Origin: an uncultured Campylobacter sp.
GTDB lineage: Bacteria; Campylobacterota; Campylobacteria; Campylobacterales; Campylobacteraceae
Assembly (NCBI RefSeq): GCF_963526985.1
Contig: NZ_CAURPW010000001.1
Span: 1-64,000, forward strand
DNA: 64,000 nucleotides
Direction: 5' to 3'
How positions within the stretch are numbered: the stretch's first letter is position 1; each line of letters begins with the position of its first letter. A program made the translations under genes and the position numbers. Of this stretch, positions 33,430 to 41,247 are shown piece after piece. The notes beneath the pieces are model-generated. The model was not told the DNA's origin. It was given only the letters and a program-made list of their open reading frames with translations, and ran no database searches.

Positions 33430-35522
33430 AAAGCGCGCGTGTCGTTTTTAGAGGCGCCGTCCCGTTTAGTCCCGAATTTGATGACATTTACTTTAACGCA
33501 GATGATCCCATAGGCCAGAGCGAGTATGTTTTTAACTCCGTTTTTGATGAAATTTGGGACAAAAAAAGCGGATTTAACGTGCTTGAGACGGGATTTGGCG
33601 CGGGGTTAAATTTCCTCTGCGCTTTTAAACGATTTAAAAACTCGGATAAATTTTTAAATTTTGTCAGTATCGAAAAAATGCCTATCGCTAGAGACGATCT
33701 AGCTAAAATTTACGCAAATTTTAGCGAGTTAACGGACATTTCAGACGAGCTTTTGGACGCCTATCCGCCTCTTATTCGCGGATTTCACAGGCTAAATTTG
33801 GCCCCAAACGTCACGCTTACTTTGTGCTTTGGCGACGTGGATGCGGTTTTGGACGAGCTTAGCTTTAGCGCGGACGCCGTTTTTATGGACGGTTTTGCTC
33901 CCGCTAAAAACGAAGCTATGTGGAGCGAGCGGGTTTGCGCTAAAATCGCAAATTTATGCGCTCTGGGCGCTAGCGTTTGCACGTATTCGGCCTCGGGCGC
34001 GCTAAAAAGAGCCCTGCAAAATAGCGGCTTTGAGGTAAATTTGCTAAAAGGCTACGGCAAAAAGCGCGAGATGCTGCGGGCTAAATTTGCGGGCGAGCGA
34101 CAAGCTGAAAGCGAGATTTGGTTTAGTAGATTTGACCCCGCTGCCACGATTACTCCAAGGACGGCGCTAGTGATCGGCGGCGGAGTGGCGGGCTGCGTTT
34201 GCGCGTTTAAGTTGCGCGAGCGCGGCCTAGACGTCACGATCGCCGAAAAGCGCGGCGACATCGCGCTAAACGGCTCTGGAAATCACTGCGGGATTTTGAT
34301 GCCGCTTATCACGAAACCAACCGTAAATTTAGGCCGCATGCATATGAACGCGTTTTTGCAGGCGGCGCGCTTTTACGGCCGAAATCTCAGTGCTGATGAG
34401 ATAGAGTTTTGCGGCGCGACGGACTACGCGTACGAGCAAAAGACGCTGGAGCGCTTTTACGAGTGGCGCGAATTTGACGCGGACAACGGCGTTTTTGAGC
34501 TAAAATTTGAGGGCGAGCCTTATGCTAGCGCGTTTATCTTTAATGGCGCAAAAGCTCGCCCTAGAAAAATGTGCAAGGCGGCAAGCGCGGGCATAAAAAC
34601 GCTTTTAAACTGCGAATTTACGGGCTTTGAGACGCTTGAGAGCGGCGCGGTTAGGGCGCACTTTAAGGACGGACGAAGCATCGACGCCGACGTACTCGTG
34701 CTTGCTATCGGTAGCGAGAGTATGGAGCTCTTTGCAAACTACGACATCAGGCTCAGCTCCGTGCGCGGCCAGGTCACGCATATCGCGCCCGCCGTTTTGA
34801 CGTCTGCGCCTTTTAGCGCAAAAGGCTACGTTTGCCCGCCTACCCAAGGCGTGCAGGTGATCGGCGCGACATACGATAGAAATCTTTTTTTAGACGAGCC
34901 GCGCTCTAGCGACGACGAGAAAAATCTGGCCGACGTCGCCGAGTTTTTGGACGGTAAATTTACTAAAAGCGAGCGGGTAAATTTAGACGGGCGGGATTTA
35001 AATTTGACTACCGGCCTAGACGGCGATGCCAAAAATCCAAATAGTATCAAAGCGTGCAAGAGCGATATAAATTTGAGTAAAAGCGCGGATTTGCGCGCCA
35101 AAAACGCGGGCGATCCCACACAGGCACAAGATGCGTCAAATTTGACCGTGCCTGAAAACAACTCAAACACCGCGACTAATATACCGCAAAACATCCGAAT
35201 AATCGGCTCAAAAGTCGGCTACCGCAGCTATAGCGGTGACCGCTTTGCGCTCATCGGGCGACTTTACGACGAGGATTTTTACAAAGACAGTTACAAATCG
35301 CTGCTTTGGACGAAAGGTAAGCCCAATCCGCATCCAAAATACGTGCCAAACATTTACGTAAGCACCGCTCACGGCTCGCGCGGGCTTTGTACGGCCGTGC
35401 TTGGTGCGGAGGTTATCTGCGATCTTATTTTTGACCGTCCGCTTTGCATCGAAAAATCGCTTTTCGACGAGCTGCATTTGGCGAGATTTCTTATTAGAAA
35501 GCTTAAAAAAGGGTTGAAATAA
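33426..35522 (+). CDS. mnmC: tRNA wobble-uridine modification enzyme MnmC with a low-complexity insertion
   Basis: Bifunctional enzyme completing mnm5(s2)U at the tRNA wobble base. Residues 1-235 form the SAM methyltransferase (ETGFGAGLNFLCAF, MDGFAPAKNEAMW); residues 245-698 form the FAD oxidoreductase (ALVIGGGVAGCVCAFKLRERG, NHCGILMPLITKP, GQVTHI, STAHGSRGL). At 698 residues it is longer than relatives: about 70 residues from 518 to 588, rich in N, D, S, T and K, interrupt the oxidase domain between FLDGKFTKSE and IIGSKVGYRSYSGDR. The insert is in frame and flanked by conserved sequence, so the enzyme may still work. Confidence 0.9.
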   Translation: MKSARVVFRGAVPFSPEFDDIYFNADDPIGQSEYVFNSVFDEIWDKKSGFNVLETGFGAGLNFLCAFKRFKNSDKFLNFVSIEKMPIARDDLAKIYANFSELTDISDELLDAYPPLIRGFHRLNLAPNVTLTLCFGDVDAVLDELSFSADAVFMDGFAPAKNEAMWSERVCAKIANLCALGASVCTYSASGALKRALQNSGFEVNLLKGYGKKREMLRAKFAGERQAESEIWFSRFDPAATITPRTALVIGGGVAGCVCAFKLRERGLDVTIAEKRGDIALNGSGNHCGILMPLITKPTVNLGRMHMNAFLQAARFYGRNLSADEIEFCGATDYAYEQKTLERFYEWREFDADNGVFELKFEGEPYASAFIFNGAKARPRKMCKAASAGIKTLLNCEFTGFETLESGAVRAHFKDGRSIDADVLVLAIGSESMELFANYDIRLSSVRGQVTHIAPAVLTSAPFSAKGYVCPPTQGVQVIGATYDRNLFLDEPRSSDDEKNLADVAEFLDGKFTKSERVNLDGRDLNLTTGLDGDAKNPNSIKACKSDINLSKSADLRAKNAGDPTQAQDASNLTVPENNSNTATNIPQNIRIIGSKVGYRSYSGDRFALIGRLYDEDFYKDSYKSLLWTKGKPNPHPKYVPNIYVSTAHGSRGLCTAVLGAEVICDLIFDRPLCIEKSLFDELHLARFLIRKLKKGLK

Positions 35523-36279
35523 ACCGTTTTTGCGAATCAAGATTTTAATTTAGATTATTGCCTCGGTCGCTTATAAATTTGATGTTACGGTAACTTAAAT
35601 TTAGCAAATAACCTTGCTTTGCAAAACGGCGCGTAAAATTAAGCGCAATCAAAAAGAGCTTGGCAAGAGCGCGCGCAAACGGCCTTCTTGTGGGCTGCGC
35701 TAAATTTAGCGGCTAAAGCTTAATGACTAAAAGCCAAGGCTAAAGGTATATCCGCAAAACGGAAAAATACGCCCCTAAACTTGACTTTAGCCCCCTCAAT
35801 ATAAATCAAAAACCGACAAAGCCTGACTGCGTGATTTGACGAGAGATTTTTAAGTAGCTCAAACCGCGCTAGCTTTTGCCAAGACTTGGCGGATTAAATT
35901 TAAGACAAAAACGAGAGAGGCGGATAAAACTATCTTTTGAGTCGGCGAATTTTGTTTTATTTCGTAAATTTTATAGAGATAAAATCCAAAAATGCCGTTA
36001 TTTGGGATTTTAAACCAAGATTAGGTCAAGCTAGTCGCTACAAGACTTTAAGAATTTTACGTTAAGTCAAACCGACGTAGCTTGTGGACGGCAGGATAAA
36101 TTTAATATAAAGCGATTTTACGCCGTCTTTAGTTTATGCGGCGAACCTGCGTTAAATTTGCTCTGGGCTGGGCGCTCGGTAAACCCGGTATAAATTTGTC
36201 CAAGCGCCTAAATTTAAGTTTAAAATAAGATAAAGGCGGATTATCGCAGCCGCATGCCAATTAAATCCGCCTAGCTCGT
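35523..36279. other. 757-bp spacer between mnmC and the lactate dehydrogenase-like gene
   Basis: No open frame worth naming on either strand, and no tRNA-like structure seen. The sequence is full of aaattta-type strings, with the terminator of the minus-strand gene at its right end. It may be a decayed gene region at a synteny boundary. Confidence 0.55.
36234..36272 (-). terminator. Terminator of the lactate dehydrogenase-like gene
   Basis: A 9-bp perfect inverted repeat (aggcggatt 36234-36242, aatccgcct 36264-36272) lies just beyond the stop codon; in the minus direction it is followed by a T-rich tract (tttatcttatttt). Confidence 0.7.
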
Positions 36280-37449
36280 CTAAATGCTTGACGTAGGGTA
36301 GGTGCCTGGGATCAAAATATCGCTTGTTACATCCTTGATGTCTCTATGTCCGGCAAAAGCCATCGTCGTATCCATCTCGTCGTATAAAATTTGCAGCGCT
36401 CGCGTAACGCCTTCCTCGCCGTATGCGCCAAGCCCGTAAACGGGCGCTCGTCCGAGCATCACGCCTTTTGCGCCCATAGCCCACGCTTTTAGCATATCTT
36501 GACCGGTGTAAAATCCGCTATCTATCCACACCTCGGTTTTGTCGCCGACGGCTGCGACGATATCGGGTAGCGCCTTGATCGAGGAGAGAGTGCCGTCCAT
36601 CTGACGTCCGCCGTGGTTTGATACTATGATGGCGTCTGCGCCGTGCTTGACGGCTAACTGCGCGTCTTCGGGCAACATAATGCCTTTTAAAATTATCTTA
36701 CCGCCCCAGAGATTTTTGATCTCCTCAATATCGCTCCACTGTAAGCTCGGATCAAACTGCTCTTTAGTCCATGAGCTTAGCGAGCTTAGATCGCTTACGT
36801 TTTTTGCGTGGCCGGCGATATTTCTAAACGTCCAGCGTCTGTTTTTTAGATACCTTAGTCCCCACGGGATTTTAGTGCTTAGATTTATGAGATTTGGTAT
36901 CGTAAATTTAGGCGGTGTAGATAGGCCGTTTTTGATATCGCGGTGGCGATTTCCCAGCACTTGCAGATCGACCGTGACTACGAGAGCGGAGCAGTTTGCG
37001 GCTTTTGCTCTGCGGATTAGGTCTTTCATAAACTCCCTATCGCGCATAACGTAAAGCTGAAACCAAAACGGCTCGATTCCGGCCTCGACGAGGTCTTCGA
37101 TCGAGCAGATCGACATAGTAGAGAGCGTAAAAGGTATGCCGAATTTTTGAGCGGCGCGTGCCATATGTATCTCGCCGTCTGCCCACATCATCCCCATAAA
37201 CCCTACCGGCGCGGTCATAGCCGGAAATTTTACCTTTTTGCCTAGTAGCTCGGTCTCTAGGCTGCGATTTGCCATATCTACTAGGATTTTTTGTTTAAAT
37301 TTTATCGGCTCAAAATCCGTGCGGTTTTCGCGGTACGTGGTCTGCGTCCAAGATCCCGTATCTACGTACTCATAAAACATTTTAGGCACGTTGCGGTAGC
37401 ATACTTGCCTTAGGTCTTCGATGTTGGTCATCAAAGTTAAGTCTTTCAT
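36280..37449 (-). CDS. lldD: FMN-dependent alpha-hydroxy-acid (L-lactate) dehydrogenase
   Basis: A 389-residue enzyme of the LldD/glycolate oxidase family that oxidises L-lactate or a similar 2-hydroxyacid and passes electrons to the respiratory chain. Family marks: MTAPVGFMGMMWADGE, TLSTMSICSIEDL, FWFQLYVMRDREFM, LVVTVDLQVLGNRHRD, IVSNHGGRQMDG (substrate His and Arg) and VWIDSGFYTGQDMLKAWAMGAKGVMLGR. Isolated gene with its own RBS (aagga) and terminator, flanked by long spacers. L-lactate is the most likely substrate but is not proven by sequence. Confidence 0.86.
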   Translation of the reverse strand: MKDLTLMTNIEDLRQVCYRNVPKMFYEYVDTGSWTQTTYRENRTDFEPIKFKQKILVDMANRSLETELLGKKVKFPAMTAPVGFMGMMWADGEIHMARAAQKFGIPFTLSTMSICSIEDLVEAGIEPFWFQLYVMRDREFMKDLIRRAKAANCSALVVTVDLQVLGNRHRDIKNGLSTPPKFTIPNLINLSTKIPWGLRYLKNRRWTFRNIAGHAKNVSDLSSLSSWTKEQFDPSLQWSDIEEIKNLWGGKIILKGIMLPEDAQLAVKHGADAIIVSNHGGRQMDGTLSSIKALPDIVAAVGDKTEVWIDSGFYTGQDMLKAWAMGAKGVMLGRAPVYGLGAYGEEGVTRALQILYDEMDTTMAFAGHRDIKDVTSDILIPGTYPTSSI

Positions 37450-37860
37450 CTTTTATCCTTTGTGAGAAATTTAAATCGGAGTAATTATCTCTCATTGCCT
37501 CTTTTTAAGCGATAAAAGTTATCGTCTAATGTTTTAAATAAAGAAAATTTGAGCTTTAAATAGCGTTTTTCGGTAAAAAAATTATCGTTGTTTCGCTTGG
37601 TTACTATTTACGGCATCGTGTATACGCCACGGAGCGTAGGTATTTTTTGCTCTTATAGTGTGTAAAATAGAAACAAATTTTAGGTTTAAATTTGACTTTA
37701 ATGAAATAATGCTTAAATAATTAAACTATATTTACATTATAATAAAGCAAATCAAATTTAAGATTTTAGAACTAAAATTAAGCCTGCTAAGACGCATTTT
37801 AAAGGTAAATCAGTAAAAAAAGAAAAATTTTCGCATAAAATTCGTAAAAAAAAATTTTGC

Positions 37861-37868
37861 GGGGGGGG
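37861..37868 (+). repeat. Homopolymeric G8 tract
   Basis: Eight consecutive G in a spacer. Poly-G runs of about this length are phase-variable in Campylobacter, usually inside or just upstream of surface-structure genes. No such gene is intact here, so it may be a relic, or it may lie in a promoter. Confidence 0.6.
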
Positions 37869-38304
37869 TAAAGCGTAGAGACGAGCATTGATTTTGTACC
37901 GGGTCGCTAACTCGCGCAGGCCGTAGATTTTTACGATTTTTGAGGCTTATTTTTCACAATAAATCATAGGCATAAATAAGGCGAATAATCGGTGGTAGCA
38001 AATGGGTTTTGCTTGCTCTTGCGTGATTTAAGCCTTGGCGGCTACTGTCTTAAGACACTTAAAGCAAGACGCACAAAAATATAGAAATCATCCAAAACGT
38101 AGCGCCGCGGGCGGGCTTATTTTTGGGCTTTGCAGATTTTTATTAAGATTAGGTTGCTATATTTTTGATTTTGACGCATTTTTCTAATACCGCCCTGATA
38201 TTTACTCAAAATTACACGGCGTACCTTCGGATTTATCTGGGTTTTGTACGGATGTGGATTAAATTTACGCAAGAAAAATTAGATTTACGGATAAGATTTA
38301 ATTC

Positions 38305-38341
38305 AAGGCCTTTGCCGTTTTATTATTTTAGCAAAGGCCTT
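38305..38341 (-). terminator. Strong hairpin terminator of the DUF937 gene
   Basis: A perfect 11-bp inverted repeat (aaggcctttgc 38305-38315, gcaaaggcctt 38331-38341) with a 15-nt loop lies 14 bp past the stop codon. Confidence 0.7.
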
Positions 38342-38354
38342 AAGGCGATAAAGT

Positions 38355-38888
38355 TTATTTTTTACCTAAAAAATTGCCCGCGATCCTAAAAATATCGTCC
38401 ACGATCGAGCCGTCTTTGTTCTGATCTAAAAACTGCGTAAGCATCGACATCATGGAGCCGCTGTCTGCAGAGCCTTGCAAATTTGAGGCTTTTAGCTGAT
38501 TGTTTAGCATGCCTGCGATCATCGGCGCGATCATCGGTAGCAAGGTTTTGATAGAGTCCGCGCTGATGCCTAACTGCGAACCCACGTCGCTAGCTAGAGC
38601 CCTGCTGTTTTCTTTTGAGCCTGTCAGTACACCAAGCAGCTCGTTGCCCTCGGCGACGCTGATGTTTTGCGGGGCGTCAGCCATCTCGTCGAGGTTTGAG
38701 CGGCGGATCATATCTAGGAAATTCGACGAATCCGCGTCTGATTTAAAATTCTCGTTTGCTCTTTGCATGAAAATCGGCGCAATCTTAGAAATTACGGCCT
38801 CTACGTCGTTTGTCGCCAGTCCGCTTTTTTGCGACATCGCGTCTATCATGCCGCTGGAGTTGCCCAAAAGTAACTTTAATATATCCAT
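38355..38888 (-). CDS. DUF937-family protein
   Basis: A 177-residue soluble, helical protein with methionine-rich repeats: MDILKLLLGNSSGMIDAMSQKSGL, LLPMIAPMIAGMLNNQ, and SMLTQFLDQNKDGSIVDDIFRIAGNFLGKK at the C-terminus. The last segment, with its DxNKDGS calcium-like loop, is typical of DUF937/YidB-like proteins. No function is established for the family. Monocistronic: own RBS (aagga) and strong terminator. Confidence 0.8.
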   Translation of the reverse strand: MDILKLLLGNSSGMIDAMSQKSGLATNDVEAVISKIAPIFMQRANENFKSDADSSNFLDMIRRSNLDEMADAPQNISVAEGNELLGVLTGSKENSRALASDVGSQLGISADSIKTLLPMIAPMIAGMLNNQLKASNLQGSADSGSMMSMLTQFLDQNKDGSIVDDIFRIAGNFLGKK

Positions 38889-38979
38889 TTTTATCCTTTT
38901 GATTTTTTCGCGAGTTTAAACTCGGCCGCCGTCTGTTTGGGTTTAACGAAACGGCGGCCAAGCAAGCCTGGAGAGTGGC

Positions 38980-39498
38980 TTATTTATAATTTTTGATCGC
39001 CGCGTCTAGGATCTCTTTCGCGGCGTTGGCGTCTTTAAATTCTTTAACCTTAACCCATTTGTTAGGCTCTAAAATTTTATAAGTTTCAAAGAAGTTTTTG
39101 ATCTTATTTAAAGTGGCCTCAGGCAGGTCTTTATAGCTCTTGATCCCGTCAAATCTCGGGTCGATCTTGGTGACCGGTACGGCTAGTAGCTTCTCGTCCA
39201 TACCCGCTTCATCCTCCATCACGAGTACGCCGATTAGGCGGCACGGGATCACACTGCCTGCTTGCAGCGGATATTCGTTTAGCACCAAGATATCGGCAGG
39301 ATCGCCGTCTGCTGCGAGCGTGTTTGGCACGAAGCCATAGTTTGCCGGGTAGAACATCGCCGAGTAGAGCACGCGATCTACTACGACCGCGCCGCTATCT
39401 TTGTCGATTTCGTATTTGATGTTCGAGCCGTACGGGATCTCGATCACGGCGTTGATTTTGTCCGGGTTTGAGCCTGCTTTGATTTTTGAAACGTCCAT
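38980..39498 (-). CDS. ppa: Inorganic pyrophosphatase
   Basis: Hydrolyses PPi to drive biosynthesis. Family I soluble pyrophosphatase, 172 residues: IEIPYGSNIKYEIDKDSG, VDRVLYSAMFYPANYGFVPNTL, and the metal-binding signature DGDPADILVL. Full length, with a TATAAT promoter 71 bp upstream and an aagga RBS. ppa-adk-aspS order resembles C. jejuni (from memory), but here a BOF-protein gene intervenes. Confidence 0.96.
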   Translation of the reverse strand: MDVSKIKAGSNPDKINAVIEIPYGSNIKYEIDKDSGAVVVDRVLYSAMFYPANYGFVPNTLAADGDPADILVLNEYPLQAGSVIPCRLIGVLVMEDEAGMDEKLLAVPVTKIDPRFDGIKSYKDLPEATLNKIKNFFETYKILEPNKWVKVKEFKDANAAKEILDAAIKNYK

Positions 39499-39568
39499 TT
39501 TAATCCTTTGTAAAGCTCCTATCTCGCCAAAAGATTTTGAGATAATTGCCTTGAAATTTAAGTAAGCG

Positions 39569-39574
39569 ATTATA
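39569..39574 (-). promoter_or_regulatory. -10 element of ppa
   Basis: Minus-strand TATAAT within an AT-rich stretch, 71 bp before the ppa ATG. Confidence 0.45.
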
Positions 39575-39846
39575 TAAAATCTCGGCTAAATTTGGAGTAA
39601 AATGAGAACTTTTGCTAGCTAAAATTTGGCGGGCTTACGGCGGTAAATTCGCTTTCTTAAAATTCGGCGAACAGCGAGATTTATAGGCTGTAAAATTTAA
39701 AGGCGGCATTCTTGTAGTGGTTCTGTTTTAGATTTTAACCGGCTTCAACAAACGACGGATTTGGATTGCGCTTGGAAATTAGAATTTTGCTAGTTAAATT
39801 TACGTTTTGCGGATTAAATTTAAAGCGGTAAATTTAAGATAAATTC

Positions 39847-39862
39847 GGGCGGCGAACCGCCC
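39847..39862 (-). terminator. Terminator of the BOF-protein gene
   Basis: gggcgg (39847-39852), tetraloop, ccgccc (39857-39862), 5 bp beyond the stop codon, followed in the minus direction by an AT-rich segment. Confidence 0.7.
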
Positions 39863-39867
39863 TAAAA

Positions 39868-40251
39868 TTATTTTATTATTTCGATAGTTTTTACGTCGAT
39901 AGAGGTTTTAGTAAAGTCCTTGTCGACCTCGCCGTAGATGCGCACTGGTGTATTTTCATCGACGGTTACGCCTCTCCAGTCCTCGTGGTCGATCTCGACT
40001 TCGATCGCGTCGCCGTTTTTATCGACGAACTGATAATGCTCGGGGCGAAACTCGGAGACGATCTTGCCCTCAAGTACGATGCGAGCGTCATCAGGTAGCG
40101 TTAAGGCCTGCTTTACGCTGCTTGCGCTCATGGCGCCCTTGCCGACGAAGCCGCCTTGATTTGCCGCACTTTGCGCGTTTGAGCCGGTAAATCCGCCCGC
40201 AGCAAACATAGCGCTTGCAAGAGCCGCTGATAAAACTATTTTTTTAAACAT
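39868..40251 (-). CDS. Periplasmic BOF (YgiW/YdeI-type OB-fold) protein
   Basis: A 127-residue exported protein: signal peptide MFKKIVLSAALASAMFAAGG, then the bacterial OB-fold: SSVKQALTLPDDARIVLEGKI, PEHYQFVDKNGDAIEVEIDHEDW and PVRIYGEVDKDFTKTSIDVKTIEI. YgiW/YdeI family members are linked to stress tolerance (peroxide, cationic peptides); no enzymatic site is known. It is monocistronic. An inverted repeat overlaps its putative -10, suggesting regulation. Confidence 0.87.
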   Translation of the reverse strand: MFKKIVLSAALASAMFAAGGFTGSNAQSAANQGGFVGKGAMSASSVKQALTLPDDARIVLEGKIVSEFRPEHYQFVDKNGDAIEVEIDHEDWRGVTVDENTPVRIYGEVDKDFTKTSIDVKTIEIIK

Positions 40252-40273
40252 TACGTATCCTTGAAATTTGATG

Positions 40274-40292
40274 TGATTTTTGTGAAATCATA
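40274..40292 (-). promoter_or_regulatory. Inverted repeat over the putative -10 of the BOF-protein gene
   Basis: tgattt (40274-40279) and aaatca (40285-40290) form a dyad that overlaps a minus-strand TATGAT (40287-40292), 35 bp before the ATG. This arrangement suits repressor binding; the factor is unknown, and a Crp/Fnr-type site is one option. Confidence 0.35.
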
Positions 40293-40353
40293 GAGCGGAT
40301 TTTAATGATATTTCGTGAATTTTTTGTTAATTTGGATTTATGGAAAGCTTAAA

Positions 40354-40379
40354 TTTAGAGCCTAGCTTGAGGCTCTAAA
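40354..40379 (-). terminator. Terminator of adk
   Basis: A 10-bp stem (tttagagcct 40354-40363, aggctctaaa 40370-40379) with a 6-nt loop, directly after the adk stop, followed by T-rich sequence in the minus direction. Confidence 0.75.
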
Positions 40380-40386
40380 ATAATGT

Positions 40387-40953
40387 TTATAGGCTATTTA
40401 CGAGGGCTTTGACGTCGGCTACGATAGGCTCGATAGCACGCTCGCCGTTTACGACGTGGAGCAGGCCTTTTTCTTTGTAAAATTTACGTATCGCCTCGAT
40501 CGGCTCTAGATAAACCTTCATACGGTTGTTGAAAACCTCGTTGTTGTCGTCAGCTCCGCGCGCTCGTCCGAGTACTCTCTCGCGTGCGACGGCTTCGCTA
40601 ACGTCCACTTCGATAACGCCTTTTAACGCGATCTCGTTTTGCGCGGCTAGCACCTTGTCTAGCTCGGTCATCTGCTCGACGCTGCGCGGGTAACCGTCGA
40701 TGATGACGTTTGATTTGTCCGAGCTTTTGATCGCCGAGACGATTGCGTTTACTACGACGTCAAGCGGAACTAGGTTGCCCTTTGAGATAAAGCCGTCGAT
40801 TAGTTTGCCAAGCTCTGAGCCGCTGGTAACCTCTGTGCGAAGCAGGTCGCCCGTGGAGAAGTGCGCAAATTTAGCATCTTCTTGCGCGATTAGCGATGCG
40901 TCGGTGGTTTTGCCCGAACCCGGAGCACCGATGATTAAAAATAGTTTTTTCAT
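40387..40953 (-). CDS. adk: Adenylate kinase
   Basis: Converts AMP and ATP to two ADP. 188 residues. The P-loop is GAPGSGKTTDAS (8-19), differing from the usual GxPGxGKGTQ; FSTGDLLRTEV, DGYPRSVEQM (for the usual DGFPRT) and VLGRARGADDNNEVFNNRM (short LID) follow. The lack of a zinc-binding LID and the small size fit the short epsilonproteobacterial adenylate kinases. Own RBS and terminator. Confidence 0.93.
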   Translation of the reverse strand: MKKLFLIIGAPGSGKTTDASLIAQEDAKFAHFSTGDLLRTEVTSGSELGKLIDGFISKGNLVPLDVVVNAIVSAIKSSDKSNVIIDGYPRSVEQMTELDKVLAAQNEIALKGVIEVDVSEAVARERVLGRARGADDNNEVFNNRMKVYLEPIEAIRKFYKEKGLLHVVNGERAIEPIVADVKALVNSL

Positions 40954-40971
40954 AAATTTTCCTTTTGTAGC

Positions 40972-41156
40972 CTTGTCTTTTGAGTGCTTTTTGCGGAGCT
41001 AGTAAAATTTTGGCTCGATGAACTATATGTTCTATCTACGCCAAAATTTTACGTCGCAACCCCAAAAATCATCTCAAAATACTTGGCTCGATTTTTTAAA
41101 ATTTTGGTCAAATACTCAAAGCGAAAGTATCTTGCGATGAATTTGAATGTTGCGAC
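40972..41156. repeat. Dispersed intergenic repeat, copy B, with nested inverted repeats
   Basis: Resembles the spacer at 11282-11420. It contains a perfect 11-bp inverted repeat (aaaattttggc 41004-41014, gccaaaatttt 41040-41050) and an imperfect one spanning 41053-41156, bounded by gtcgcaac and gttgcgac with about 30 further partly matched bases on each side. It could fold into two hairpins in RNA. It looks like a small non-coding repeat family. Confidence 0.5.
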
Positions 41157-41247
41157 GAAAATTTAGCCCAAGATAAGGCATATAGCCTATTGCAGGGCGA
41201 AATTTTCTAGCTCATTTAAAGGCACGCAAGAGACGACGCTTTCAAGT

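Larger units (their letters stand above)
37450..38354. other. 905-bp spacer with A9 and G8 homopolymers
   Basis: No supported gene. The left half is markedly AT-rich. An A9 run (37846-37854), a short TTTTGC segment and a G8 run (37861-37868) lie close together; all plus-strand frames through them stop within a few codons. A 25-codon minus-strand frame beginning MRKFFFFTDL starts about 25 bp from the G tract and is not convincing. A frame at 38165-38389 overlaps the next gene and its terminator and is not believable. Confidence 0.55.
39499..39867. other. 369-bp spacer between ppa and the BOF-protein gene
   Basis: Holds the ppa promoter at one end and the BOF-gene terminator at the other. I see no gene or structured RNA in between. 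Confidence 0.55.

Noticed and set aside
35523..36279. tRNA or small structured RNA in the long spacer
   Set aside because: No cloverleaf-like arms or T-loop consensus found by eye.
36626..37054. 142-codon frame antisense to the lactate dehydrogenase-like gene
   Set aside because: The opposite strand carries strong family motifs; this frame shows none.
38165..38389. 74-codon plus-strand frame before the DUF937 gene
   Set aside because: It reads through the strong terminator hairpin and into the 3' end of the minus-strand gene, with no RBS.
38500..38919. 139-codon frame antisense to the DUF937 gene
   Set aside because: The minus-strand gene has RBS, terminator and family features; this frame has none.
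40984..41166. 60-codon frame upstream of adk
   Set aside because: It lies entirely in the inverted-repeat spacer; no RBS or familiar sequence.
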